Source: Brytella acorum
GTDB lineage: Bacteria > Pseudomonadota > Alphaproteobacteria > Acetobacterales > Acetobacteraceae
Assembly (NCBI RefSeq): GCF_029309905.1
Contig: NZ_JARBJP010000006.1
Span: 140,569-204,568, forward strand
Reading direction: 5' to 3'
DNA: 64,000 bases
Positions 55,856-64,000 of this stretch are shown piece after piece; positions within the stretch are counted from its first letter, which is position 1, and each line of letters opens with the position of its first letter. The position numbers were made by a program, and so were the translations under genes. The notes below the pieces were generated by a model that was not told the DNA's origin, searched no databases, and saw only the letters and a list, made by a program, of their open reading frames with translations.

Positions 55856-56337
55856 TTATGAGATCTGAGCCTAACAGATCGCGTTGAGCCGCTCAGGTTC
55901 CTCGACGCGTGCTCGGGTCGAGTGTCGGCAAGGCGTATCCATCAGTTCAGAATCTGCGCGTCCGGTGCTGGATTAAGGTTAGATACACGGAAAACAATGG
56001 GAGAGATGCAACAGGCAGATAATGCCTGGGCGACATTTGGGATGCAAATTGCGCGGTCAGCGTGATGAGACATGCCGCGAGCGTTATAGTGCGGACTCCC
56101 GCGATTATGCAGGTTGAATTTGTAGACTCTTTTTGAAAAGGGGATAATTTCTAAGCGTAGAAAAAAACAAAAACAAGCATATTTTTATTTCTGTAAAGCT
56201 ACTCTAAAACAAATTTCGTGATATTATTCAATTAAAACTATGAGGTGTTAATTATATCGAAAAATAAATAATGCTATTATGCTCGAAAATAGCAGACATT
56301 CTGAAGTTTATAAAAATTCTTACCCAAGGAGGAATAA
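55856..56337. other. Intergenic region, AT-rich in its right half
   Basis: No gene recognised. Base composition changes sharply at about 56100-56130 from GC-rich to very AT-rich, so this is a likely left border of imported DNA. A strong ribosome site AGGAGG precedes the next gene at about 56327-56332. Confidence 0.5.
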
Positions 56338-57426
56338 GTGGAAAAAGAAGTTGAAAAAAACATACTTAGGAATTTGATGAATAACACCGTGTGGATATAT
56401 GGAACGTCTTCAGGTTATACTTTTGGTTCTTTTTTTAAATTCAACGAAGATGGTACGATTTCGGGGTATCGACACCCGATTGAAACATCTTGGGGCGTAG
56501 AAGATGGAAAAATTGCCATTTTTAGTGATCGCGGCGAGACGAGTATTTTATTTAATGTAAATATAGAAAATGGGTCCGTAATAGAACTTTATGGTAAGTT
56601 CTTGCTCCATGATGAGGGAAGTGAGCTGAGAGTATTAAAAAAATCTGATCCCGGCAAGGATCATTACCCTCTATTGCTATCTTGGTCAGAAGATATGGAA
56701 AACTTCTGTGTCGACAACCGGGTATTTCTCGCTCCAGGATTCAATATACGAGGTGTTATACCATTCGGTTCCAGCGTTAGATTTGATCATAAAATTCTTG
56801 TTGAACCTTATGCATCTTTGCCGCGAGACGGATTTTGTAGCATGGGGGCCTTTTCTTACTCCGAAAGTAAGCTCGCTCAGAATTTCGTCATCGGTCGGTA
56901 TTGCAGCATCGCTGAGCGGGTCCGTCGCATGGGAGATGACCATCCTTCAAAGCGTTTGACTACAAACACTTTTACATACGATCATATTTGGGAGAAACTC
57001 GCACGAGAAGATTTCGGCCAAGATTTTAAGATAGAAGACTATCCCGTTGAACATCCGATTTGTGCGCACATAGAAAATGACGTTTGGGTAGGATCAGGCG
57101 TATCAATTAAGGACGGCGTGACAATTGGCACCGGGGCGATTGTTGCTTCCGGAGCAGTGGTCACAAAAGATGTTCCCGCCTATGCAGTAGTGGGCGGGGT
57201 TCCAGCCAGAATTATCAAGATGCGCTTTCCTGAGGACCTAATTGAGCGTCTGCTTGCATCCAAATGGTGGGAATACAAATTTACTGACATCCCTTCATGC
57301 TGGTCCGACGTCCCACGGACATTGGACGAATTGGAAGAGAAGGCGGGAAAAGGAGAAATTATCAAATTTCTTCCCGAGAAAATAGATCTGGTGAGTGAAT
57401 TTAAGCGTCTATCTTTGGGCGCATAG
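56338..57426 (+). CDS. CatB-like hexapeptide-repeat O-acetyltransferase with an extra N-terminal domain
   Basis: 362 residues, GTG start five bases after AGGAGG. The C-terminal 230 residues form a left-handed beta-helix acetyltransferase of the xenobiotic (XAT/CatB) class: [23 protein letters not shown], the extended loop with DHP and WEK, then [38 protein letters not shown] hexapeptides and [14 protein letters not shown]. The first ~130 residues ([24 protein letters not shown]) are an extra domain of repeated beta strands that I have seen in glycan-modifying acetyltransferases. DNA is far more AT-rich than the surroundings, suggesting recent transfer. Confidence 0.8.
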   Translation: MEKEVEKNILRNLMNNTVWIYGTSSGYTFGSFFKFNEDGTISGYRHPIETSWGVEDGKIAIFSDRGETSILFNVNIENGSVIELYGKFLLHDEGSELRVLKKSDPGKDHYPLLLSWSEDMENFCVDNRVFLAPGFNIRGVIPFGSSVRFDHKILVEPYASLPRDGFCSMGAFSYSESKLAQNFVIGRYCSIAERVRRMGDDHPSKRLTTNTFTYDHIWEKLAREDFGQDFKIEDYPVEHPICAHIENDVWVGSGVSIKDGVTIGTGAIVASGAVVTKDVPAYAVVGGVPARIIKMRFPEDLIERLLASKWWEYKFTDIPSCWSDVPRTLDELEEKAGKGEIIKFLPEKIDLVSEFKRLSLGA

Positions 57427-58031
57427 TAGGAATTGTAATGGACCGCCAGCACTGATCGGTCCGGGTTTATCGTTAGGTGGTGCGGGGCCCGTTTCCAGCG
57501 TAGCCGCTCGGCGACGCCGGAAACGGGATCGTTCCGGGTCTGGCGCTCGGTTCAGCTCGACCGGAAAGCCTCAAAATCCCCAGTCTGGGAAAACGCGTCG
57601 AGTGGGCCATCCCGTCCGCTCACCCGGACACGAATTCAATCAGATCAGTGAAAACACGGGTCGTCGAAAAGCAGATGTCCTCACAGTTCCAGAATGAGTT
57701 TGATTTCGACCCACGCCATCCGACGCCCGCATTCGCCTGAGTGCCAGATAATCGGATAATGAACTCTACCGCCGCCATCGTATCGACCACGCGACGATGG
57801 GCCAGGTTGCGGTGCCGAGGAATGCCGGGCAGGACGAAAGCACCAGTGGCGAGCCGAAATCCAAAAAGCCGAATAGTGAAACTCCAAATTGCCCTTAACG
57901 ACTTCGCGTGCCCGTACGTCTGCGGCTACAGGAAATTTGCCGGAGCGAGGAAAAGCGTCACGGAGCAAAGAGTTCCTTCTCCGCAGACACTGAGGTTTCG
58001 CACTGAGTTGCCGACGCACTCTCGATTTCTG
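57427..58031. other. 605-bp stretch without a recognisable gene
   Basis: Both strands have short open frames (for example 57741-58037 plus and 57681-58019 minus), but none carries a family motif I know, and codon patterns look random. It returns to GC-rich composition just after the acetyltransferase gene. It contains the long imperfect palindrome at 57488-57527. Probably degraded insertion or former gene sequence. Confidence 0.4.
57488..57527. repeat. 40-bp imperfect palindrome, possible terminator or repeat element
   Basis: Arms CCCGTTTCC / GGAAACGGG enclose further pairs GCGT/ACGC and GCCG/CGGC with single-base mismatches and a CT tip, giving 17 base pairs in one hairpin. It lies about 60 bp after the acetyltransferase gene. 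There is no T-run after it, so it may be a REP-like element instead of a terminator. Confidence 0.5.
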
Positions 58032-58826
58032 TTATGAGGGCTCTGGTTCCGCGATATGCAGGACGAAACGTACGGCCCCTGGTGTTTCCAGGCCGGGTTT
58101 CAGTTCCATCGTCGGGATCTGATAGTCGCCGTCGTTCTGCTTTCGGTAGGGGATCGGCCCCGTCGTCGCAAGCGTGCGCATACGCTGCCGAAGTTGTTCG
58201 GACACAATTTCAAAGCGTGGTTCGTCCAGACGATCGACCCGGTAAGCTACGAAAGGCGGCAGCACCGTGAAGCCTGGATAGAACAGGATGCCATGATTGA
58301 TGGGAAACAGCAGATCGTCGATCTGGCCGTTGATCCCTCGCTCGGAATAATGCTCTGGCCAGCCTCCGGCCGTAACAATCAGCATGGCGCGCTTTCCCGC
58401 CATCATGCCCTCGCCGTAGCGGTCGCCCCAGCGACGATCGCTGTGCTCTCCAACGCCATATGCAAAGCCGCAGGCATAGACGCGGTCGACCCAGCCCTTG
58501 AGAATCGCGGGCATGGCGAACCACCAGAGCGGAAACTGGAGAATCACCGTGTCGGCCCAGCGGAGTTTGTCCTGTTCCGCTTTAACATCGTCCGTCAGAC
58601 CGTCCTTCGCGAATTCACGGGAAGATGCTGACGCCACTTTCAGGCGTTCGCCAGACGGCATATTTGGAAAGTCGCTCCTGTCGACGGCTGCTTTCCAGCG
58701 CATGGCATAGAGATCCGAAACTTTGACCTCGTGCCCCTGCGCCTGCAGTTCGGCGATGGCGGTATCGAGTAGGGCACCATTGAGGGAGTGTCGTTCAGGA
58801 TGCGCGAAGACGATCAGGACATTCAT
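58032..58826 (-). CDS. NAD(P)H:quinone reductase, MdaB/NQO1-like flavodoxin-fold
   Basis: 264 residues. Opens with MNVLIVFAHPERHSLNGALLDTAI, the flavin-phosphate loop of the Flavodoxin_2 family (key: FAHPERHSLN). Then VILQFPLWWFAMPAILKGWVDRVY near 95-120 and VTAGGWPEHYSERGINGQ around 150, both typical for two-electron quinone reductases. Divergent from a LysR gene at 58929, which is the usual regulatory pairing. Cytoplasmic, FAD- or FMN-dependent. Confidence 0.88.
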   Translation of the reverse strand: MNVLIVFAHPERHSLNGALLDTAIAELQAQGHEVKVSDLYAMRWKAAVDRSDFPNMPSGERLKVASASSREFAKDGLTDDVKAEQDKLRWADTVILQFPLWWFAMPAILKGWVDRVYACGFAYGVGEHSDRRWGDRYGEGMMAGKRAMLIVTAGGWPEHYSERGINGQIDDLLFPINHGILFYPGFTVLPPFVAYRVDRLDEPRFEIVSEQLRQRMRTLATTGPIPYRKQNDGDYQIPTMELKPGLETPGAVRFVLHIAEPEPS

Positions 58827-58928
58827 GAGCGGGCCTTGTTATTGCGGGAAACGATTCTTGTTCGCCAAGACTAGGGGATGGGATATTCTTGTCCCATATG
58901 GAGATAGCGGAAGGTACCGTGCCGAAAA

Positions 58929-59846
58929 ATGGAACAATCCCTGATTTCGCTGGAGCGAATGCGAACCTTCGTGCGCATCGCCGAAAGGGGTAATTTGGCC
59001 GCCGTTGCGCGGGAAACCGGCGCCGGGCAATCGACGATTACGCGGCATCTGCGTGAACTCGAAGACGCTCTTGCTGTCTCTCTACTCACGCGCACGACGC
59101 GCCGCACCGCGCTGACGGACGAAGGAACACGGTATTATGCGCATTGCGTACACATTCTTTCTCTCGTCGAGCAGGCGAGCCAGGAAATGCGCGAAACGCG
59201 GCAGGCGACGGCCGGGACGGTGCGTATTTCCTGCACCGGTGCGCTGGGTGTCCTGCATGTCGGTCCTCTCATCTATGCTTTTCAGGACCAGAACCCCGGA
59301 ATACGGCTTGACTTCGGCCTGACGGACGAGCGGGTCGATCTGGTGCGTGACGGGGTCGATATCGCCATCCGTCTTGGCCCTCTGAGCGATTGTGCGATGA
59401 AACTACGCTCTCTGGGCGCGAGTCAGCGCGTACTGGTTGCGTCCCCCGAGTGGCTTGGTCGCAACGGTCCAATAAGGCGCCCGGAGGACCTGCGTGACCT
59501 TGAAGGCGTGCGGATGTCGCGTGTGCATGGATCGGAGCGGTTGGTTCTACGAAGCCCGAAAGGCAGAAATCATGTCGTTCCGTTCCATGGTCGGTTGATC
59601 GTCGATCATGGTTTGGCGGCTCGCGATGCGTTTCTGGCGGGGCGAGGCTATGGGCCTGCCCATCGCTGGCTGGTGGAGGACTGCTTGCGGGATGGTCGTC
59701 TCGAACATGTGCTGCCGGACTATATGCTGCCGCCTGTGTCGCTGAGCATGCTGATCGCGCCGGAACGGACGAACCTGACCCGGGTCCGTCTCTGCGTGGA
59801 TTTTCTTGCAGATAGACTCAGCCAGGTCGCCGGCATCAGTCGGTGA
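58929..59846 (+). CDS. LysR-family regulator
   Basis: 305 residues, HTH in ARETGAGQSTITRHLRELEDAL near 25-46 and a CrgA-like effector domain with RISCTGALGVLHVGPLI. LysR proteins of this subgroup usually repress or activate a divergent quinone-reductase gene. Here that gene starts 102 bp away on the opposite strand. The 3' end overlaps the convergent SRPBCC-like gene by 11 bp. Confidence 0.88.
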   Translation: MEQSLISLERMRTFVRIAERGNLAAVARETGAGQSTITRHLRELEDALAVSLLTRTTRRTALTDEGTRYYAHCVHILSLVEQASQEMRETRQATAGTVRISCTGALGVLHVGPLIYAFQDQNPGIRLDFGLTDERVDLVRDGVDIAIRLGPLSDCAMKLRSLGASQRVLVASPEWLGRNGPIRRPEDLRDLEGVRMSRVHGSERLVLRSPKGRNHVVPFHGRLIVDHGLAARDAFLAGRGYGPAHRWLVEDCLRDGRLEHVLPDYMLPPVSLSMLIAPERTNLTRVRLCVDFLADRLSQVAGISR

Positions 59847-60426
59847 TAGACCGGGATCTGGCGCGACTTTCCACCTGCGCGCGCACCGAGGCTAACATGC
59901 GTCTTCGGATGAGCCCGCTGACGGGCCGGATGAGATACCAGTAGGGCGCAAAACGCCGTCGTGTCGCTGGCGTGGGGCAGAAGACACTCGTCTCGGTCGT
60001 GAGGCGGTGTGTCCCGCGTGTCAGTGGCCGAAGTGTGTAGGACAGCACAAGCTTGCAGACGTCCTGACGTGCGCACACCCGGAAATCTTCTACCGAGGGG
60101 CAGGGGAGCAATCCGTAATCGGCTTCCCAGAATGCGCCGATCAGGCCGAAAGCAAGGGCGTTGTCCCGATCACGCCCGAGAAAGGTAAAATCGTCCCGGT
60201 CGAAGGGTGGCCGAGTGGTTCGTCCCAGCATACGTGCGGGCAGTTCCCGCAATGCTATGGCGGCACGGACGAGTGGGTCGTTTTTCAATCGATAATCGTC
60301 AACGCAATCAAGAATGAACCCGGGAGGAGCGAGAATATCGATGCGGTGCCGTTCTCGAAAGTCGATGTGAGGAAGAAGCGTCTCAATCCAATTCGCGGGA
60401 AGCTGTGTGGCGCCGTCGTCTCTCAT
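59836..60426 (-). CDS. Hypothetical protein, SRPBCC/START-like
   Basis: 196 residues, no membrane or signal segments. Tail part ETSVFCPTPATRRRFAPYWYLIRP with SGLIRRRML resembles a widespread group of uncharacterised proteins with a polyketide-cyclase/START-like fold. No catalytic residue can be pointed to. ATG 60426 overlaps the end (TGA at 60423-60425) of a GST-like fragment on the same strand. Confidence 0.6.
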   Translation of the reverse strand: MRDDGATQLPANWIETLLPHIDFRERHRIDILAPPGFILDCVDDYRLKNDPLVRAAIALRELPARMLGRTTRPPFDRDDFTFLGRDRDNALAFGLIGAFWEADYGLLPCPSVEDFRVCARQDVCKLVLSYTLRPLTRGTHRLTTETSVFCPTPATRRRFAPYWYLIRPVSGLIRRRMLASVRAQVESRARSRSITD

Positions 60427-60539
60427 GCGTCACTGCCGGGTGTCGGCACGAATGCTGGCAGCAGTGCACGGACACGCTGGATCACACCTTCATGTGCCAG
60501 CGTGAAATAGGGAAACAGGGCGCAATCCGCGATGGTCAT
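60423..60539 (-). pseudogene. Glutathione S-transferase C-terminal fragment
   Basis: Minus-strand frame from 60539 gives MTIADCALFPYFTLAHEG and ends PTPGSDA. TIADCALFPYF is the helix 6 N-capping region conserved in GST C-terminal domains. Upstream the frame closes at a TGA within five codons, and no N-terminal thioredoxin-like half is seen up to the pirin gene at 60767. A gene fragment left by deletion is the best reading. Confidence 0.45.
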
Positions 60540-60766
60540 CAATGTCTCGTTTCGTCAGGACCGACCTCAAGGGGCAGTCTTGAATCGCAGTCTGTTACTC
60601 AACCGAATCCCAGAATCCGATAAATTATCACTGTAATCTAAAGTAGGGGGCGGCATCATTTGATTCACGCCGTACATAGCGGTCCTTCGGGCAGGTATGA
60701 TGTCGCCCGTATTTACATGGTATGCGACAAGAAACGAATATTTTCCGTTATCGCTGCTCCTGGCGT
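60540..60766. other. Intergenic region
   Basis: No gene recognised in 227 bp. It probably contained the rest of the GST-like gene. AT-rich around 60600-60650. Confidence 0.4.
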
Positions 60767-61468
60767 TTACGAAGCCGTATCAACAAGGACCATTTCGGCG
60801 TCTGCGAGTGCCTGAACCTTCAGGATATCCGTGTCTGAGATCGCAGCGCCATCACGCTCGCTTACGGTTTTGCCTTCAATCTCCACAGATCCTTTGGCGA
60901 CTACGAGATAGGCAAGTCTTTCAATACCAAGATGGTATTCGGTGGTTTCTCCTTTTTTCAGCGCCACACCCAGCACACGTGCATCGGTATGAATGGAGAG
61001 GGCATCGACGTCACTCTGATAACCGGATGCCAAAGTAACGAATTTTCCTGCGCGGTCGTCTTTCGGAAAAGTGCGGGTACCCCATGACGGTGCATGACCC
61101 GCGCGGTTTGGCATGAGCCAGATCTGGAAGATACGAGTTGTCGCACCTTCCAGATTATATTCACTGTGTCGGATTCCCGTGCCAGCCGACATGACCTGAA
61201 CGTCACCGGCGATAGTTCGGCCCTTGTTGCCAAGACTGTCCTGATGCGTGATCGCACCCTCCCGGACATAGGTGATGATTTCCATGTTTTCATGCGGGTG
61301 GGTGCCGAAGCCAGTTCCGGGCGCGATCGTGTCGTCATTCCAGACGCGCAGAGCGCCCCAGTTCATCCGGTTGGGATCGTAGTAATTCGCGAAGGAGAAG
61401 TGGTGCTTTGCATCTAGCCAACCATGGTTGGCGTGGCCGAGTTCATCGAAAGGGCGAATTTCAATCAT
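60767..61468 (-). CDS. Pirin family protein (possible quercetinase)
   Basis: 233 residues, bicupin with the metal ligands of pirin: His57 and His59 in GTHPHENME and His101 with Glu103 in GTGIRHSEYN. Some YhhW-type pirins show quercetin 2,3-dioxygenase activity and others act as redox regulators. Divergent from a LysR gene at 61650, a frequent pair in proteobacteria. Promoter region 61469-61649. Confidence 0.88.
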   Translation of the reverse strand: MIEIRPFDELGHANHGWLDAKHHFSFANYYDPNRMNWGALRVWNDDTIAPGTGFGTHPHENMEIITYVREGAITHQDSLGNKGRTIAGDVQVMSAGTGIRHSEYNLEGATTRIFQIWLMPNRAGHAPSWGTRTFPKDDRAGKFVTLASGYQSDVDALSIHTDARVLGVALKKGETTEYHLGIERLAYLVVAKGSVEIEGKTVSERDGAAISDTDILKVQALADAEMVLVDTAS

Positions 61469-61649
61469 GATCAGTTTCCACTGGGTAATCGTATATTTTC
61501 TTTCGGGATCAGATTATCCGCAGACCCCAAGAGGGTATACGGCAATCATAGAAAACTATCGTTTCTGATTTTGACACGCAAAATGACGACAGGCTTCTGA
61601 AAGAAAGATATGGAAATTATAACCATCAACTATTTCCAGGAACACTGTC
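61469..61649. promoter_or_regulatory. Divergent promoter of pirin and LysR genes
   Basis: 181 bp, AT-rich (TATATTTTC at about 61491, ATAGAAAACTATCGTTTC at about 61551). Partly symmetric GTATA...TATAC-like half sites near 61489 and 61535 are candidates for the LysR binding site; no exact operator can be set. Confidence 0.4.
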
Positions 61650-62570
61650 ATGCGCCTTCCAGATTTTGAAGCATGGGCCATTTTTGCAAAAGTGGCCGAG
61701 CTCGGTTCATTCGCCAGAGCGGCGGAAGATATCCAGCTTTCAAAGCCTACTGTTTCCAAAGCGATAGGTCGTCTGGAGCAGGCACTGGGAGTGGCACTTT
61801 TTAACCGTAACTCCCGCCACCTTTCCCTGACAGAAATGGGACGAACACTTCTGGGGCACGCCAATCGTATCCTGGCTGAAGCAGAAGCTGCGGAAACAGA
61901 GGCCAAAGGCGGCACACAACGTCCATCTGGGCTTATCAGAATTGCGGCTCCCATGGCATTTGGCATCGGTCACCTCTCCCCCGTTTTACCCGCATTTCTT
62001 GCGCGATATCCGGACATTGATATTACGGTCGATTTCAGCGATGCGCTCGTGGATCTTGTGGCCGATGGGTATGATGTTGCTTTGCGGATTGCTTCTCTGG
62101 CAGATTCATCCCTGCGAGCTCGCAAACTTTGTGATGTCCGATTATTGCTGGTGGCAAGTTCCGACTATCTGGATCGGGCGGGACGTCCTGATCATCCTCG
62201 TGATCTGGAGACGCAGAAAAGTTTCGTTTACACCAATACGTCTGCACCAGGAAAAATTCGGCTCCGGCAGGTTGAAAACGGAAGTGAGTTTGTGCTGACA
62301 CAAACATCTCGCTTCCGGGCTGATAATGCTGAGGCCTTTCTACCGTCTCTGACGGCAGGGTTGGGTTTTGGTCTGTTTCCCGAATTCATGGTGGGAGACG
62401 GGCTGGCTTCCGGCCGGTTTGAACAGCTCCTGCCAGATTGGGAAGCTCCATCCATCGCTCTGTATCTTGTCACGCCGTCCAGTTCTCTCAGACCGGTGCG
62501 GGTCACTGCATTGCTTGACTACCTGGTGGAATGTTTTGGTCAGCCGAGATGGTTGGGGTTGGCGAGATAG
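61650..62570 (+). CDS. LysR-family regulator
   Basis: 306 residues. HTH near residues 18-40 (SFARAAEDIQLSKPTVSKAIGRL part), CrgA-like effector domain with PMAFGIGHLSPVLPAFLARYPDIDI. Expected to control the divergent pirin gene and perhaps wrbA. Ends 140 bp before the convergent wrbA gene. Confidence 0.88.
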   Translation: MRLPDFEAWAIFAKVAELGSFARAAEDIQLSKPTVSKAIGRLEQALGVALFNRNSRHLSLTEMGRTLLGHANRILAEAEAAETEAKGGTQRPSGLIRIAAPMAFGIGHLSPVLPAFLARYPDIDITVDFSDALVDLVADGYDVALRIASLADSSLRARKLCDVRLLLVASSDYLDRAGRPDHPRDLETQKSFVYTNTSAPGKIRLRQVENGSEFVLTQTSRFRADNAEAFLPSLTAGLGFGLFPEFMVGDGLASGRFEQLLPDWEAPSIALYLVTPSSSLRPVRVTALLDYLVECFGQPRWLGLAR

Positions 62571-62710
62571 GCCTGTCGTTTTGATACGTTTTTCATGGAT
62601 GCGTGCGCAGAGGTGAATACGCAGAAATATAATGGTCTGCAAAAGAAACTTCCCATGCCAGTTTGGAGCCGGCACGGGAAGAAGAAACAGAACAACGACG
62701 TCCTGACGTA

Positions 62711-63310
62711 TTACTGGCTCAATTTTCTTGCGATACCTGCCACGTGCTGACCAAGGAATTTTGCGCCGTTCAATTCATTGACACTCGGCTGGCGTGATCC
62801 ATCACCAGCGGCAATAGTGGTAGCGCCATAAGGTGAGCCGCCAGTGACTTCATCCAGCTTGAGCTGTCCTTGGAAGCTGTATGGCAGACCGCTGACGACC
62901 ATACCATGGTGGATGAGGTTGGACATCAGGGAATACAGGGTTGTTTCCTGTCCACCATGCTGGGAGGCGGTTGAGGTGAAGACGGCGCCGACCTTGCCAA
63001 TCAGTGCGCCTTTGAGCCACAGACCACCCGTCTGATCCCAGAAATTCGCCATCTGGGCTGGAAGACGCCCGAACCGTGTGGGCGCGCCGATAATAATCGC
63101 ATCATAGCTAGGCAGTTCGTCCGTTGTCGCAATCGGTGCGCTCTGCTCCGTTTTAAAGTGGTGCGCTTTGGCGACGTCTTCAGGCACGAGTTCAGGAACC
63201 CGCTTGATGTCAACCTCAAGGCCCGCGGCCCGAACACCTTCGGCTACAGCACTGGCCATTGTTTCTATATGCCCGTAAGACGAATAATAAAGAACAAGAA
63301 TTTTAGCCAT
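62711..63310 (-). CDS. wrbA: NAD(P)H:quinone oxidoreductase WrbA
   Basis: 199 residues from Met 63310 ([16 protein letters not shown]), preceded by GGAGG nine bases upstream; the longer frame to 63466 has no family character. FMN-binding [12 protein letters not shown] near 8-19, [24 protein letters not shown] near 77-100 and [15 protein letters not shown] near 110-124 are all typical of WrbA. Cytoplasmic tetramer reducing quinones by two electrons, part of the redox gene group here. Confidence 0.95.
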   Translation of the reverse strand: MAKILVLYYSSYGHIETMASAVAEGVRAAGLEVDIKRVPELVPEDVAKAHHFKTEQSAPIATTDELPSYDAIIIGAPTRFGRLPAQMANFWDQTGGLWLKGALIGKVGAVFTSTASQHGGQETTLYSLMSNLIHHGMVVSGLPYSFQGQLKLDEVTGGSPYGATTIAAGDGSRQPSVNELNGAKFLGQHVAGIARKLSQ

Positions 63311-63484
63311 CTTGGGATCCTCCGTTATTGTTGAAAGCAGTTTCCGTAAAGTATTCAGAAACACCATGACGATACGTCCTGTGTTAAAGATGGATACGCA
63401 AAAGGCGGAAACACTTGGTTTCCGATTTTGGTATCTAAGGCTTGTCAGGTCTTGAAAGACGGGCAAGGCGCGTCACTCATTGTG

Positions 63485-63835
63485 ATGAACATGATGCAGC
63501 CTGTCTTTTCCGATGATGCGTGGTTGGTCTGGGAACCTCTGATTGAGGCAGTCCGTCCGAAAGGGAAAACGTCGCCGCGCGACATGCGACGGACCATATC
63601 AACGATTTTCGGGCGGCATCAGAATGGGGCGCAGTGGCGATCCATCCCGTCGGAGCTCGACCCATGGCGGACCGCAGCCCAACTCTTTAGTCGCGGGGCG
63701 AAGGCTGGAATGTGGCAGGGCCCTCTTCGAACGGGTGAAAGACCCGGACCCTGCTTTGGGCATGGTGTTCCTCGGCGGCACGCACATTCGGGCTCATTAC
63801 AGGCCCGCAGGAGCGACCAAGGAAGGGGAAATTAG
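63485..63835 (+). mobile_element. IS5-family transposase relic (N-terminal half, frameshifted)
   Basis: The frame gives MQPVFSDDAWLVWEPLIEA, then DMRRTISTIFGRHQNGAQWRSIP and LFSRGAKAGMW, all typical of the DUF4096/IS5 N-terminus. A one-base gain in the GGGCCC run near 63718-63724 shifts the frame, after which FERVKDPDPALGMVFL and THIRAHYRPAGATK continue the transposase. The sequence loses similarity after about 63835. The DDE core is therefore incomplete. Confidence 0.75.
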
Positions 63836-63925
63836 AGGACGCCGAGACGGTCTTGAAGCACTTGACCATCGGCATCGCAGCAGCAGGTCATCTCAAGACT
63901 TAACAGGTCCTAGAGCACGTCCACT

Positions 63926-64000
63926 TTATTCCGGCTCATATCCAGCGGCTGTAAAGAAGTTGGCGCATTCGTCAGGAGTGAAAGCATCCAGGACTGATCC
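63926..64000 (-). mobile_element. IS630-family transposase, C-terminal end (continues beyond window)
   Basis: On the minus strand 24 codons run from the window edge to a TAA at 63926-63928: LDAFTPDECANFFTAAGYEPE. This matches the usual C-terminus of IS630-type transposases (ECANYF-x-x-AGY). The outer end of the element probably lies near 63890-63925. It seems to have inserted in or beside the IS5 relic. Confidence 0.65.

Overview
The window looks like chromosome of an acetic acid bacterium (Acetobacteraceae, Alphaproteobacteria). This is inferred from gene content and style: GC-rich minus-strand operons of sugar-acid and polyol dehydrogenases with MFS carriers, IS5- and IS3-type relics, and Fur-like sites ahead of TonB-dependent uptake genes. 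No rRNA, tRNA, CRISPR array or replication origin was seen.

Layout. (1) 1-8.6 kb: a lower-GC plus-strand surface-polysaccharide locus. It holds the end of an ABC-2 permease, an ABC ATPase fused to an esterase-fold domain, galE, glf (UDP-galactopyranose mutase) and two GlfT2-like galactofuranosyltransferases. Together these would make UDP-Galf, polymerise it and export the chain. A truncated IS3-family transposase at 8.8-9.2 kb closes the locus. (2) 9.4-11.9 kb: an MFS carrier translationally coupled to an ArsB/NhaD-type permease. (3) 11.9-25.3 kb: a sugar-acid catabolism block, mostly on the minus strand. It has a broken MarR gene, four more MFS carriers, an SMP-30 lactonase, an FMN hydroxy-acid oxidase, a TIM-barrel isomerase, a DenD-like dehydrogenase, two overlapping LysR genes and a divergent 3-hydroxyacid dehydrogenase. 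(4) 25.3-32.5 kb: a seven-gene minus-strand operon for polyol or sugar uptake and oxidation (ABC importer, two SDRs, an AraC regulator, a zinc dehydrogenase). It ends at a perfect 32-bp palindrome. (5) 32.6-35.5 kb: three consecutive genes on one strand, luxR-like, curA-like and hchA-like, each with one inactivating lesion.

(6) 35.8-47.7 kb: iron acquisition. FecR and a FecI-type sigma factor stand divergent from an STN-type TonB receptor. A PepSY / small membrane protein / exbB / exbD / tonB / Fur-like / RND series follows. (7) 47.8-50.0 kb: an AraC regulator divergent from an FAD monooxygenase. (8) 50.2-55.5 kb: heme uptake. hmuTUV and an IsdG-type heme monooxygenase are divergent from a heme receptor, with a Fur-box-like site between them. 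(9) 55.6-58.0 kb: an accessory patch with an IS5 relic, a strikingly AT-rich acetyltransferase gene and unassigned DNA. (10) 58.0-64 kb: LysR-linked redox genes (an MdaB/NQO1-like quinone reductase, a pirin, WrbA), a GST-like fragment, and an IS5 relic next to the end of an IS630 transposase.

The most unusual module is the galactofuran locus. It pairs mycobacterial-type galactan polymerase motifs with a Wzt-like ATPase whose C-terminal domain resembles an esterase that has lost all three catalytic residues. It may act as a glycan-recognition or chain-end domain. The run of three freshly broken genes around the LuxR regulator is the clearest sign of recent decay.
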